Assembly: GCF_027409185.1 (NCBI RefSeq)
Contig: NC_084474.1
Span: 3,899,382 to 3,963,381 of the forward strand
Direction: 5' to 3'
Origin: Cynocephalus volans
Lineage: Eukaryota; Chordata; Mammalia; Dermoptera; Cynocephalidae
Length of the DNA stretch: 64,000 bases
How positions within the stretch are numbered: the stretch's first letter is position 1; each line of letters starts with the position of its first letter. Below the pieces are notes generated by a model. The model saw only the letters and a program-made list of their open reading frames with translations, did no database searches and was not told the origin of the DNA. Both the position numbers and the translations under genes were made by a program. Positions 10,801 to 21,739 of the stretch are shown one piece after another.

Positions 10801-13800
10801 TGTTTCTGGTTAGATCCCATGGTTTTGAATCATATCGTGATGATGAAATGTAAATAATTCAAAGGACTTTCTTTATCAGATCATAACATTGTAAGCAAAT
10901 CTAATGTGATTGAAATTATTTAGACTTCTGTAGATTTATCGATGGTCAAACCGAAGACATTAACTTAGGCATAGTTAGGTGAACATAACAATTTGCCATT
11001 TCTTCTCAATCCATTTTCAGGGAATGAGAACTCTGACTTAGATTCCCAGATGGCCAATCTTGATACCACATCCTCAAGTGGTGATCAGTGAAAGACACTG
11101 CCCTGTTCTGAGCACTATCTCTACCCACCCAACCCTTATTTGAAACTCTAATATTCTGGGAAATTTAAACTAGCTCCTTCTGAAAAACAGGAAGAGCCAC
11201 CACCACTTTAAAATTTACATTAAACTTTTTCGCCATGATTTCAACTGCTTCTAACCTGATGGATTTTAGTAGTTTAAGGATTAGGGCTGACTTGTTAGCT
11301 CACTTGGTTAGAGTGCAGTATTATAACACCAAGATTAAGGGTTTGAATCCTGTACCAGCCAGCCATTAAAAAGGGGGGGGGGGATAGTTTTATACTTTAA
11401 AAAATTATGCTTTGGGGACTACTTTGTCTCATACTGTATATTGAGGTTCTTTGATTTTTATTTCTGAGTCTATTTCTATATAAAGGAAAACTTCAGAAAA
11501 GAGAGGATTCATAGATAAGTAGCTCTTAGTTTTAGGAATAAGGGGGCATTGTGTGAGAGGAGGCTGAGAGTGGGACAGATGCGTTGTGGTTTGTTACTGA
11601 GAATGACAGTACTGGATGAAATACTCTGCTAATGGGCCGAGGAAGTCCTAGGATAAAGTATTGAAGTTTGAAATCTGCGAAGTACTATTAGAAGAAGAAA
11701 GTAAAGCAGATAATTAAAGTGAAAAAACAGATCACAGCAGTAGTATTAGTGTAGATGTAAGATAATGGCATCACTGAATAGAAATAGGTAATAAGAATGA
11801 TTTGGTGTGAAGAGTTTTGTATTGGCTTGAGGTTTTGTCTTGTTCATTGTGAGCTTTTAGTAACAAAATAGTTACTTTAAAAAAAGATGGGAGATTGAGA
11901 AAACATTATACAGAACTTGTACCTTTGATTCTTCTGCTTACAATGTCCTTTCCTTTTTACCTGGTAAATCCCAGTGTTTAGTTACTCAGTTCAAGATTGC
12001 CTGCTCTCCCCAGATAAAGCAATCTTTTTCCTCTTGTGCCACCACTGTGCTTTATATGTACCTCAGTCATAACACCCAGTCAGTGTATTGCATTTTCATG
12101 TTTAGTTATCTGTTCTGCTTGTGTAAGCATAAATTCTTGAGGATTGAGACGGTGTCTTATTTGTCTTTTTCTAAGGCCTGTCATAGAACAATAGGTGCTC
12201 AGTAAATGTAAATATACATGAATGGAAAGAGGAATAGATTGTAAAATTAAGTTAATTGAAATTCACTATGGGGCCGAGCCCGTGGCGCCCTCGGGAGAGT
12301 GCGGCTCTGGGAGCGCAGCGACACTCCCGCCACGGGTTCGGATCCTATATAGGAATGGCCGGTGCACTCACTGGCTGAGTGCCGGTCACAGAAAAGACAA
12401 AAAAAAAAAAAAAAGAAAGAAAGAAATTCACTATGAAGAATAAGGAAGTACCATACTGAGCCTTGAAGATATCCAGTGTGTCTGTAAGAGGAATAAAATT
12501 AAACCCTAAGCAGTTTCTGTAATGTAGGTTCATATTTAATCACCTAAAAATTGTTTGCTGACTATTAGATGAGTGTTGCCTAAACATTGAGACAAATTAG
12601 TGATAGTAAACATTAATAAATTGCTGATCTTTTCTTTCCAAAACTGATTTTTAAATTCTTTCTTCCCTACAGATTGATAGGCAGCAGTTTGAAGAAACGG
12701 TTCGAACACTGAATAACCTTTATGCAGAAGCAGAGAAGCTTGGGGGCCAATCATATCTTGAAGGCTGTTTGGCTTGTTTAACAGCATATACCATCTTCTT
12801 ATGCATGGAAACTCATTATGAGAAGGTAAGGTTACATTTGTTTTCACAAAACCTCTTAAAATCGTGAAGAAAATGAGTTTATTACACATGTATATTTACA
12901 TGGTGACAATTACCATAAAATATATAGAGGCATTTATAATAATACAAATTTTGTTTCTCTTGTGTCCAGAGCACATAGGAAAGTCCTGAGTCTTTCAGAA
13001 ACAGATCAAAATTGATGCATCCACTTGGAGCTGGCATATCAATGTTCAAATTGGTGTACACATAAGAAGAATAGAAAATCTGTGTGTTCTCATTCTACCC
13101 AGCTTTCTTAGAATCCTTTCACATTATTTCCCCAAATTTCTATCTTCAGTCTTACCCTCCCACCTGAGTTCTCGTCTTCTCTGTCTGACTGCCTGCTAGA
13201 TCCAGAGTTGCTGGCTTCTCAACTTAAGATGTCCAGAAGTCAAACGCCCACTTCTCCATTTTGTATAATAGAATCCCTGTCTTTTCAGTACCATCTTTAA
13301 GTGTGGGGGATAAAAAATTAATCAGTTGTGAAAGACTGAAATATTTTCCATTTTCGCACTCATTAACTTTCTGTGATTTCCTCTGCCATTGTCCTAGTTT
13401 GTGCCCATATTCTCTCTCCTAGACTATTGAAATAGTTTGACTAATCTCATTTCTTTCCTTCTTTTGTTTTTCCAAACTATCTGCTACTATCATCTTCATA
13501 AAACACAACCTTACCTCCCCTACAACTCCTGCTGAGTCTGGGGCCTTCCCTGGCTTTCGACTTATTGCCACTGCGTCAAGTTCAAGCCCCTCCTCTAGCT
13601 GACCCCACCTCACCTTTCAGCTCATCTCCCATCCCTTCCTCCACACTCTCCTTCAGTCTAACTTGCTCACGCGCTGCTCACCCTCCGCTCACCCTCCATG
13701 GTTCTTCCTGACCCAGTGTGCCGTCCTTCCCGTGTTCAGTCCCACCACCTCTGTGTCTCACTTCCTCTTACTCTTTCGCTGGGAATTCTTCCTCTCCTTT

Positions 13801-16800
13801 GTGTCCCTGCAACATGTTATTTGTATCTGTTTTCTGTCACTTGTCACTCTACTTTGGAATGTAGCAGTTTATGTTCTTGTCTTATTTGCCCTTCAAGTAT
13901 GTATTTTTCTTGAGGTCATTTTTGTATCCCTATTAATGCCTAACACCATGCCTTGGGTATATTAGGCACTCATTGAATGTGTGTTAAGTAAATAAACCCC
14001 TAATATATCACTAAATTCTGACAATGCTTAGAAAATGAAATGCTGTAAGAATATCTATATTATACCCTACCTGATAGAAATGTCCCTGTGATTGTCTTAT
14101 ACTCTGGGTAGTAGAAAGTAGATACAGTTGCAGCTAAAGTATATTGAGCTATTGGCTGAAAATGCTGTTGTATTTTTAATTAGCATCCTGCATGTATTCT
14201 CTTAGTGCTGTTATAATTCTGTCTTATGTAGAAGGGTATATTTAAATAAATATCCTTCCCAGTATCACATAGAGAACAGCTAACTTTCATTCTTGTTTAA
14301 CTTTCAAAATCAGAAGTTATTAAGGATCAGTATTAGCTTTCAGTTTGTGTTTAATCTTAGTATCTCCTCTTTAATAACGTTTGGTGAGTGACGAGTCAAG
14401 GGAGTCATTCATTTCATAAATATTTATTGAAAGCCTACTATGTGCTAAGCATGTGCCAGGGACATAACTGAACAAGGCAAACACAGCTGCTGACCTGTGG
14501 AGTTTATAATTTAGTGGTAACAACTGATAATAACAGGGAAACAAACTGGCCTACAATAAAAAGTAATGGGAGGGACCTAGTTTAGATTGTGTGGTCAGAA
14601 AAGGCCTCTGAGGTGGTGACACACTGCTACATGAAGGATGAAAAGCCCAGGGCCATTCAGGCGGAGAGCTGGATGGTTCCTGGGGATGATGTGCAGGAGA
14701 GGAATGGCAGAGAATGGCTAGGGGTGAACTTGAAGAGGTAAGCAGAAGCTGTGTCACACAAGGAAGCGTAGTCCATGGAAAGAAGTTTAGATTTTATTTT
14801 TAGAGCAGTGGGAAGCTACTCAAAGTTTTTAAGCAGGAGAGTGACGTGATCCGATTTTCATTTTAAGGAGATCTCTTTGCTCTGTGGAAAAAGGCATAAG
14901 AGTGGATGCAAGGAAACCAGTTAGGAAGCTCCACAGAAGTCCAGCAAGAGATGATGATAGCTTGGACCAGGAACGAGGCAGTGGAGGTGGAGGAAAATGA
15001 GCATCTTCAAGGAGTCTGTTGATGGTAGAACCAATTCTCAGTGAGGAAGCTAAATGTAGGAGGCAAGGGAAGGTTGGATTCATATGAATGGAAACTTGGT
15101 CATCTGGGGATGTTGTTTAAAGAATACATAATATTGTCAATTTAAGGTAGAAATACATTCTCCAGAGTATTTTATTCATGCTTAGTGGAGTATCAGAGGT
15201 ATGAGTTGTCATGTCACTGTACCTTTTAAATTTGTTGGTAAAATTTTAATTAACTTACTCATCCATGTATATTTGGTGAAATAGATGCAGATACCTCCTA
15301 CTGACATCATTTGTAAAAAGAAATGGGTAACTGGGTGCCAGCCAAGTCATACTTATTATGGGATCTTGGGCAAGTTAATCTCTGAGTTCTCTCAACTATA
15401 AAAATAGATCTTAGAATTAATAAATTGCCTCACATATGTTTATGTGATTAATGATTAATAAACAATGTTTTCTTGAGATAGATTTTTTAAAGTTTTAATC
15501 AGGTATTTGTGAACACACATATATGGTTTGTTTTTTGTGGGGTTTTTTGTTTTTGGAGTGGGGGGATGCACCTAGCTGGTATGGGGATCCAAACCCTTGA
15601 CCTTGTTGATATAACACTGTGCTCTAACCAACTGAGTTAACTGGCCAGCACAATTTTTTTATTTCAAGTGTTAAATAATTTTTTAGCAAGCTGCTAGTTT
15701 ACTTGAATACTAAAACTCATAGCACCTTTCAATTAAAATCCTTTTGACTGTTAATCTTGGAAGGTGGTTCTTGATATCAAAAATACAATGGAAATTGGTT
15801 AATCCCAATACATGTTTTAATTTGGGTTTATGGATGATGTGTAAAATACACTTTTAGGGCCGGCCCGTGGCTCACTTGGGAGAGTGCGGTGCTGATAACA
15901 CCAAGGCCACAGGTTCAGATCCCTATATAGGGATGGCCGGTTGGTTCACTTGGGAGAGCGTGGCACTGACAACACCAAGTCAAGGGTTAAGATCCCCTTA
16001 TCAGTCATCTTTTTTAAAAAATTAAAAAATAAAATACACTTTATAGATCTAATTAAGGTCTCTTTTTTTTTTTGCAGAGCAAGTATTATAAAGCCAGAAA
16101 AGACCAAATAAAATTAATTAAGAAGCCAAGACTTAAGACATGGCCACATTTTTTAAATGGGAGATTTTTTTAAGAAACTGGACATGGATAATTAGGTCAT
16201 ACAAAGTTAATAACTGGAATGGTCATAATTAAGATATACCATATTTGTACTTTTAAAAGAAAACTTTGTAAATGTATTTTTGTATTTTTGATAAAATGAT
16301 AAAACTGTAAGAGAACTGCCTTCTCCCTTCCTTGTCCCTTGGTAGTTTCTGTGCTATTATTTTCTACTTTATGAAAAGAGTGTTGAGTCTTAAACACTAA
16401 AATTCCTAGTCTACAAACAGTAAGCTGAATATAATAGTGCTTATACTTTGTCATGTGGGTTAAATTATTTGAAATTATAAATAGGCCTTTTAAAACTCAC
16501 TAGAACAATCATGCTTTTTTTTCCTATAATGTGCTATTTATTGATTTAAAATGAAGATAAAGACCTCAGTGTTATTTCTCTATTGTTGCTACCCATGATA
16601 ATTAGTGAACAAATGGGCTTGTGGAAGGTTCTCCTCTCGATAGCTATTCTCCTGTTCATCAACTAGAAAACAACCCTTCTGCCTATGTGCTGTCATCTGT
16701 GAAGTGAACATAGCTAGGAGGGAACTTGAGTATTTTCTGAAAATACTCATATCCTGATGTTCTCATTTAGCCTCGCTCAGGCTATTTTTCTTGGAATCTA

Positions 16801-19800
16801 GTAGGCTTTCTACAGTTTAATATTCTCAGGGAGGACAGTAATCTTTCCTGAGGTTTGATTGTTTTTCACTTTGTAAGTATTATGCAAATTGAGTTTTTGT
16901 TGAGGGTTTTGAGAATGATGGAGATAATTTTGCTAAATATTATGGTTTGTTTTGACATCGATTTACCAAAAATAATAAAATGTGAGTAAAGTGTCAAAAC
17001 CTAAGGTTGCTTGGAGTGAGGATGGTGCTTTGTCCTGTCTGGGGTTGCAGTATGAGTTTACTAATATTAGTGCTTTATTGTTGCTAAAGAGACTAAGAGT
17101 TTGGGACAGTGTTGCCTTCATCAAAATAGCATAAGAGGATTTGGAGCTTATACAAAAAGAAAACTGGTTTTTTTTTTTCTGAACTGATGGTACCCAAGTT
17201 CACCTGAATGTTCCTAAAGTCTAAATAAAAGCCTTGCTCAACAAAGTTATGCTTGAATCAAATAAAGGAATGCTGTTTCTTTGCTAGTAACCTATACCCA
17301 AAGAGAGAAGGAGGAAAGCTCTTCTGAAGGAATCTTTTCTTTGAAACCAGCCATGCGAATATTGTTCTGAGTGTCTCCCCTAGTATGAATGGACTGGGTG
17401 AAAGGAGACTGAGCCTCCCATTTCTAATTCTGGCAGGCAAGCTGAGAAGGAAATTGGAGAGAAGATTGAGAGTGCTGAGTTGGGCACCTTTGTGGGCTGC
17501 TTCCTTCTATTCATTATTTTAGAATGATTGACAAACTCTGATATAAAGATAGTGCCTAAGGTTTTACCAAGCACAGCTCAGATTCTCTGAGAGCTGACAA
17601 TGGGAAAATGATGTATAACATGCATTGATTGATTCAGGTAATTAGGTGAAAAAAACTGTTTTCTTTAGAAATAATATTTTTAATTTACATTACATAAAGA
17701 ACCATGCAGATTGCTCATTCAGAAATATCATGCTCTTTTTTAAAAAGCATAAAACATGAGATTATCCTCAAAGATGTAACCTGAATAAACTATTTAAATT
17801 ATTTTCCTTCAATAAGAAAATTCTTTATACAAACCATATAGAGTTTTAAATTCCAAATCAATTTATACCAAAGCATCTGAATTGTAACAACCTAATTTGT
17901 TAATTCGGCCTTGTACAATATACACCCACACTTTATTTTTATACAGTTCTTTTTTCCCTTTATGTTGTGATCACATTTTTTACTTTATCATTTGCCAGTA
18001 GTGTGAATTTAAGGAAGTATATAGTAATTTAAAGATCTAGATCAAAGCCTCTTTGAACATTAGAGCCAGAAAAGGTTTATGATGATTTTGAGCCTGAAAT
18101 AAAACATGTAATTCTTTGATTTTGGATATAGCTATTAAGATTTATTTTCCTTATCTGCCTCAAAATTGCCCTTATTAAAGCTGGAGATTTGGCAATTTCC
18201 AGAAGTTCCTTTTCATCCTATCTGGTTTTTGTCTACGTTTGCTTTGACTTTTACAAGTTTAATAGTAAACTTAAAAATTGAGATTCCTGTCTAGGGAACA
18301 AGAGCAAACTACAGAACAGCACTACATGCAGTCATGGAAATGATGTAAGACACTTGTAGTCACCAGAAACTCCATGGCAACTAATGCCTACATGTTTTGC
18401 AAAGGAAATACCTTTTCAGTTTTAAAATGACTGGGCTACCTTTTGTTATAGGCCAACCTTGTGTCATTACTTAAAATCGATGAAAATGTACAAGGGAAGG
18501 CCAAGAATTATCCTCGATGTTAGAAGATGTCACATTAACAATGCTTTATGAGTTGGGAAAAAGAAGCATATAGCTGTTGTGTATGTAATGCTCTGTTTAT
18601 TTCTCTGTATCCGGGACTGGGGTAACTGGAAGGTAAGAAGGAGGGGGTTGTTTCCCATCATGCTTGTGTATTCATTTACATTTCCACAGTATCAAAGATA
18701 CTTTTGACTTGAGGAGTCCATGCTGTGCTCTATGTTGTATGCAACTGATGTGAGCCAAGTAATCAGAGCTATATTCTGCCGTATGAATATCCATATGACT
18801 TGTTTTGAAAACTAATTCCATTGCCTGAATATTTTTACATCTAGCTGATACTTAAAGGAAATCTGATGAGATGTGTAAAAAGCTATGATGTTTCTTTCTG
18901 TCAGGTTCTGAAGAAAGTCTCTAAATACATTCAAGAGCAGAATGAGAAGATATATGCTCCGCAAGGCCTCCTCCTGACAGATCCCATTGAGAGAGGACTT
19001 CGAGTTGTATCTTTTTAGTCCAGATCTTATGACCTAAAATGTTTATTTATTTATTTTTTTAAATTGATGGTACTATTTGTCATTGGCTAGCATTTAACTT
19101 CCATCTTCTTCTGTGTGCCATAGGAAGTTTCTATGTGAATTGCATACCTACCTGAAGCTTCCCGCCTCCAACATTTTTTCTTAAAGCATGTTTCTCCTTC
19201 CTTCACACTGTTTAGTATTCTGATTACCATCTTTCTTGGTGGTTCCAAGAGAATCTTAGAATAATAATGGGGGTGGTATGAGTAATGCATTTCAGCTGCA
19301 GAAACTCTGAACCAAAAGCCCCTTTGAAATGTACGAACTCATAATGTGTGGCAAGACTTCATCCAAATGAATTTCAGTTCCATGGGTTCATCTGACTGGT
19401 AGAAATCAATTGCAGCTGCCACATGTACAATTTCATTGCCTTTGACAGACTGTGTATAAGCTTTGAAAATCACTAAGTGAATTTGGTAAATAAAATTTCA
19501 AAAAAACTAATTTAGCTTGATAACTAGAGCAATGGATAAGTAAATTTTTTTAAAAACCTAGGTCACATAATTCCAGGCCTTCTAGCTGATAATAATCTCA
19601 GCAGTTTTATTATACTCTTCAGCAATAATTCTTAAACTTTTAGAGGTCATAAACTCTCCCCCAAGAAAAGGTTTTCATGTAATTTCAGAGCATTTTTGAA
19701 CCCCTGAATTTATTACTTCCATAGATTCTCAGTTAAGAACCCCCTAGTTCTACAGATAAAGCATCCTTTTCAGTGTTTTGGTTTTTGTTTTTTAAATAAA

Positions 19801-20083
19801 TCACCAGTGTTTGGGAAGGAACCACATGTGTAATATGGTTAGTAATATGAAAGTAATTACATTTCTTAAAATTTTCAGCAAGGTGGAGAAAGCATTATGT
19901 TTAGGGAAAAAATTTTAGTAATTTAAAAATAAACAAAGCAAATTGAAAGCAAACTATGCAGATCATCATCTTACCATAGTCCCCTTTTGTGTGTTATGTT
20001 CTATAGTGTGTTTTCTTAACAGCCATGCTGTCTAGATTGAAATTACCATTTATGAAGACAGAGGCATGAGCAGTGGAAGATAA
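7759..20083 (+). CDS. GOLGA7: GOLGA7, golgin A7 / GCP16 (4 coding exons joined)
   Basis: Joined coding exons 7759-7869, 12673-12825, 18905-19006 and 20036-20083 give 137 codons plus TAA, the usual length. GOLGA7 is an Erf4-family protein on the cytosolic face of the Golgi. It binds and stabilises the DHHC enzyme ZDHHC9, forming the palmitoyltransferase that acylates HRAS and NRAS; it also partners ZDHHC5. The protein starts [10 protein letters not shown] and ends DRGMSSGR. Cysteines at residues 69 and 72 (exon 3, 'GCLAC') match the reported palmitoylation sites of GCP16; others are at 24 and 81. All junctions fall between codons (phase 0) and use GT-AG. The start is the first ATG after the 7736 acceptor, in a 'tcgccATGa' context. 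No frameshift or stop is seen. Confidence 0.97.
10561..10625 (-). mobile_element. CYN SINE, truncated
   Basis: A poly-T stretch is followed by 'ttggccagtacagggatcc', the reverse of the CYN 3' end. Only the 3' third of a unit is present. Confidence 0.7.
11285..11383 (+). mobile_element. CYN SINE, monomer
   Basis: It reads 'gggctgacttgttagctcac', then 'ataacaccaagattaag' and a B-box-like 'gggtttgaatcc'. This is the tRNA-Ile-like CYN monomer. It ends in a short A run and a G tract instead of a clean A tail. Confidence 0.85.
12271..12422 (+). mobile_element. CYN SINE, GC-rich hybrid form
   Basis: It is flanked by a perfect 13-bp target-site duplication (GAAATTCACTATG at 12258-12270 and 12423-12435). 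It starts 'gggccgagcccgtggcgc'. In place of the tRNA anticodon arm it has 'gggagcgcagcgacactccc', followed by a B box ('gggttcggatcc'), a short second unit ending 'gagtgccggtcac', and an A tail. The intact duplication and retained CpGs suggest a young insertion. Confidence 0.93.
12673..12825 (+). CDS. GOLGA7: GOLGA7 exon 3
   Basis: The acceptor 'cttccctacag' precedes 12673 and the donor 'gtaagg' begins at 12826. It encodes residues 38-88 (IDRQQFEE to METHYEK) and contains the two palmitoylated cysteines. Both junctions are phase 0. Confidence 0.97.
13080..13995 (+). mobile_element. L2-like LINE remnant
   Basis: Pyrimidine-rich text such as 'ggggccttccctggctttcg', then a tail 'taggcactcattgaatgtg', is the pattern of an L2 3' end on the plus strand. 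It is ancient and highly diverged. Confidence 0.55.
14400..15065 (+). mobile_element. Ancient repeat with MIR/L2-like head
   Basis: It begins 'ttcataaatatttattgaaa' and 'tactatgtgctaagcatgtg' and continues with 'aaaaggcctctgaggtggtg' and 'gtgacgtgatccgattttca'. This order of phrases recurs in old mammalian repeats, and a similar block is at 52010-52300. I cannot name the family with confidence. Confidence 0.45.
15530..15651 (-). mobile_element. CYN SINE, monomer
   Basis: A poly-T-rich leader is followed by 'gctggtatggggatccaaac' and 'ctaaccaactgagttaactg', the reverse complement of a CYN monomer. Confidence 0.85.
15857..16029 (+). mobile_element. CYN SINE, dimer
   Basis: Two tRNA-like units lie head to tail. 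The first runs from 'gggccggcccgtggctcac' to 'ctatatagggatggccgg'. The second ends 'gatccccttatcagtcatc' with an A-rich tail. A target-site duplication of about 14 bp (TAAAATACACTTT...) lies at 15842-15856 and 16030-16044. The first unit keeps 'ctgataacaccaagg', which resembles the tRNA-Ile anticodon loop. Confidence 0.93.
18905..19006 (+). CDS. GOLGA7: GOLGA7 exon 4
   Basis: The acceptor 'tttctttctgtcag' precedes 18905. It encodes residues 89-122 ([10 protein letters not shown] to RGLRV). The donor at 19007 is 'gtatct', which departs from consensus at positions +4 to +6. Phase 0 on both sides. Confidence 0.95.
19007..20035. other. GOLGA7: GOLGA7 intron 4
   Basis: A 1.0-kb AT-rich intron. 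No repeat or alternative exon recognised. Confidence 0.8.
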
Positions 20084-20098
20084 ACCATAGAATTAAAG
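20036..20098 (+). CDS. GOLGA7: GOLGA7 exon 5 (last coding exon)
   Basis: The acceptor 'gctgtctag' precedes 20036. It encodes residues 123-137, with TAA at 20081-20083. The exon continues 15 bases and ends at a consensus donor, 'gtaagt', from 20099. The stop is so close to the last junction that nonsense-mediated decay is not expected. Confidence 0.95.
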
Positions 20099-20246
20099 GT
20101 AAGTACAAAAATATGGTTTATATGCAATTTTTGCAAATTTTGAGGATGCGTGAATTTTCTTCCTTGCATGGTAAATAAATCATTTAATCTTAGAATTAAA
20201 TAGTGGTGTATTTTCTCTATTAGCCTAAGCTAATCACCATATCAAC

Positions 20247-20340
20247 TTTTTTTGGCAGCTGGCAGGTACAGGGATCCAAACCTGTGACCTTGGTATTACC
20301 AGTACCATGTTCTCCCAAGTGAGCTAACCAGCTATCCCTT
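20247..20340 (-). mobile_element. CYN SINE, monomer
   Basis: On the minus strand it reads from an A-box-like 'tagctcacttgggagaac' region through 'ggtttggatcc' to an A-rich end. The T run at 20247-20252 is the reverse of its tail. Confidence 0.8.
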
Positions 20341-20423
20341 TAGCTTAATATTTAAAATGTGTATTAACCCCAGTTCTGTTACCAAGTAAAACTTCTATAT
20401 TACCAAATATAGAATTTAATCCT

Positions 20424-20468
20424 GTTCGGATCTCCATACCTGCCAGCCACCAAAAAAAAATAAAAAAA
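20424..20468 (+). mobile_element. CYN SINE 3' fragment
   Basis: Only the last part of a unit, 'gttcggatctccatacctg' followed by 'ccagccacc' and an A tail. It looks 5'-truncated. Confidence 0.6.
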
Positions 20469-20960
20469 CAGAATTCTGATTTTTCCCCCCATATTGTTTT
20501 CAGACTGGTTTTGTTGTTACTTTGGGTTTTTTAGTGGGGGGTGGGGCAGGCAGTGTTTGGCTTGTTTTCTTTTAATATTTCAAAACTATCCTAAGCATTT
20601 AAATAGTTGGATTTTGAACATTAAGAATTAGTTGAGATTTCCCTGCCTATATGACAAATGGCTTTAATAAGCAAAGGAACATTTTGGGAAGGACTAGGAA
20701 GATTCTGAATATTTCATTTATTATATTTAGGGGGTTTCAGAGCCCTGGAAAAAAAACCACCTGGTGGGTAGAATGATAAATTTCATTCCTTTGTTTAGAA
20801 TGTTAATATTCTTGTATACCCAGGTAATGCCATTTAATGAGTAAGAAACACTAATTAATACTAATAAGAACCTATAGGCAGAATCATCTTGAAGTCTTAA
20901 GTACATTAGCAGAGCCTTTTAGTGACAGAAAAATAGTACTTCACTGTTTATGCCAGTTTC

Positions 20961-21054
20961 CGGGCTGACTGATTAGCTCATTTGATTAGAGCGCAGTGTT
21001 ATAACACCAAGGTCAAGGGTTCAGATCCCCATACCAGCCCGCTGCCAAAAAAAA
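20961..21054 (+). mobile_element. CYN SINE, monomer
   Basis: 'cgggctgactgattagctca', then 'ataacaccaaggtcaag', then the B-box region 'gggttcagatcc' and an A tail. It is a clear tRNA-Ile-like monomer. Confidence 0.88.
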
Positions 21055-21189
21055 TTTTTTTTCAGTTATATGCTCTTTCCAAAGATAATGTTCTGCTGCT
21101 ATACTTTCCTAGTTGACCTTGATTGCAGGTGTTTATCACTAATTAGTAGGCAGCACAGACACAGAATGTACCAAAACATACATTTCTTT

Positions 21190-21500
21190 CTAGAGCAACA
21201 ATAATAATAATAATAGCTACCATTTTGAGGGAACCTATTAATGTGCCATGTATTGTACAAATGATACTTCTAGATTTCACAATAATCCTGAAAAGTACAA
21301 GGGTACTTCAGAAAGTTCATGGAAATTTTGAATTAAAAGATAGTGTGAATCTTTCCACAAACTTTTTGAAGAACCCTCATATTTTCCGCATTTTACAGAT
21401 GAGGACACCAAGGTACAAATAGATTAAAAGACATTCTCAAGGTCACAGTTAACGAGTATTGGGATATGAACCCAGGTCTGGTTGACCATCTTTTACACCT
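21190..21500 (+). mobile_element. MIR, split by a MITE
   Basis: 'taataatagctaccattt' at the left and 'cattttacagatgagga' and 'tgaacccaggtctgg' at the right are MIR phrases. The two halves become contiguous if 21298-21379 and one TA are removed. Confidence 0.75.
21298..21379. mobile_element. Mariner-like MITE, 82 bp
   Basis: Inverted terminal repeats are seen: left 'caagggtacttcagaaagtt' and right, read in reverse, 'tgagggttcttcaaaaagtt'. A TA dinucleotide flanks each side (21296-21297 and 21380-21381), the target duplication of Tc1/mariner elements. Left CA and right TG at the tips are both expected from a decayed CG. No transposase is present. Confidence 0.85.
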
Positions 21501-21616
21501 GTTTTTTATACCGTACTTCTCAGTACTTGGAGCAGCACGCACATGGAGAAAGGAAAGAGGTCATCAGATTATTCTAGATGTTTGTCCCCTTTTCTTTTAC
21601 AGTACTTTTTTAAAAA

Positions 21617-21739
21617 ATAAAATAAAATTTATTGCTTACAGTTTCTGAGGCTGGGAAGTCCAAAGTCCATCTGGTGATGGCGACAGTGACCCAGAGGTCT
21701 CACATTGCAAGATGGTGGAAGCAGAGAAAGCAGAGAGCC
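21617..21739 (-). mobile_element. Short MaLR-type LTR fragment with flanking duplication
   Basis: About 123 bp matching the 3' part of the MaLR-type LTRs elsewhere in the window ('ctgaggctgggaagtccaaa', 'tctcacattgcaagatggtg'). It lies between near-identical ~21-bp direct repeats 'ttttayagtactttttaaaa' at 21595-21616 and 21740-21760. Confidence 0.75.

Larger units (their letters stand above)
7870..12672. other. GOLGA7: GOLGA7 intron 2
   Basis: A 4.8-kb intron with the end of the CpG island, T-rich tracts, three CYN SINEs (10561-10625, 11285-11383, 12271-12422) and an old L2-like tail at about 12050-12215. No alternative exon is evident. Confidence 0.8.
12826..18904. other. GOLGA7: GOLGA7 intron 3
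   Basis: A 6.1-kb intron. It holds an old L2-like segment (about 13080-13995), a second old repeat (about 14400-15065) and two CYN SINEs (15530-15651, 15857-16029). From about 16100 to 18900 I see no recognisable repeat, exon or RNA gene. Confidence 0.75.

Noticed and set aside
15857-15960. Functional tRNA-Ile gene
   Set aside because: The tRNA-like units here and elsewhere are SINEs with tails and target duplications, and the acceptor stems do not close as in a tRNA.
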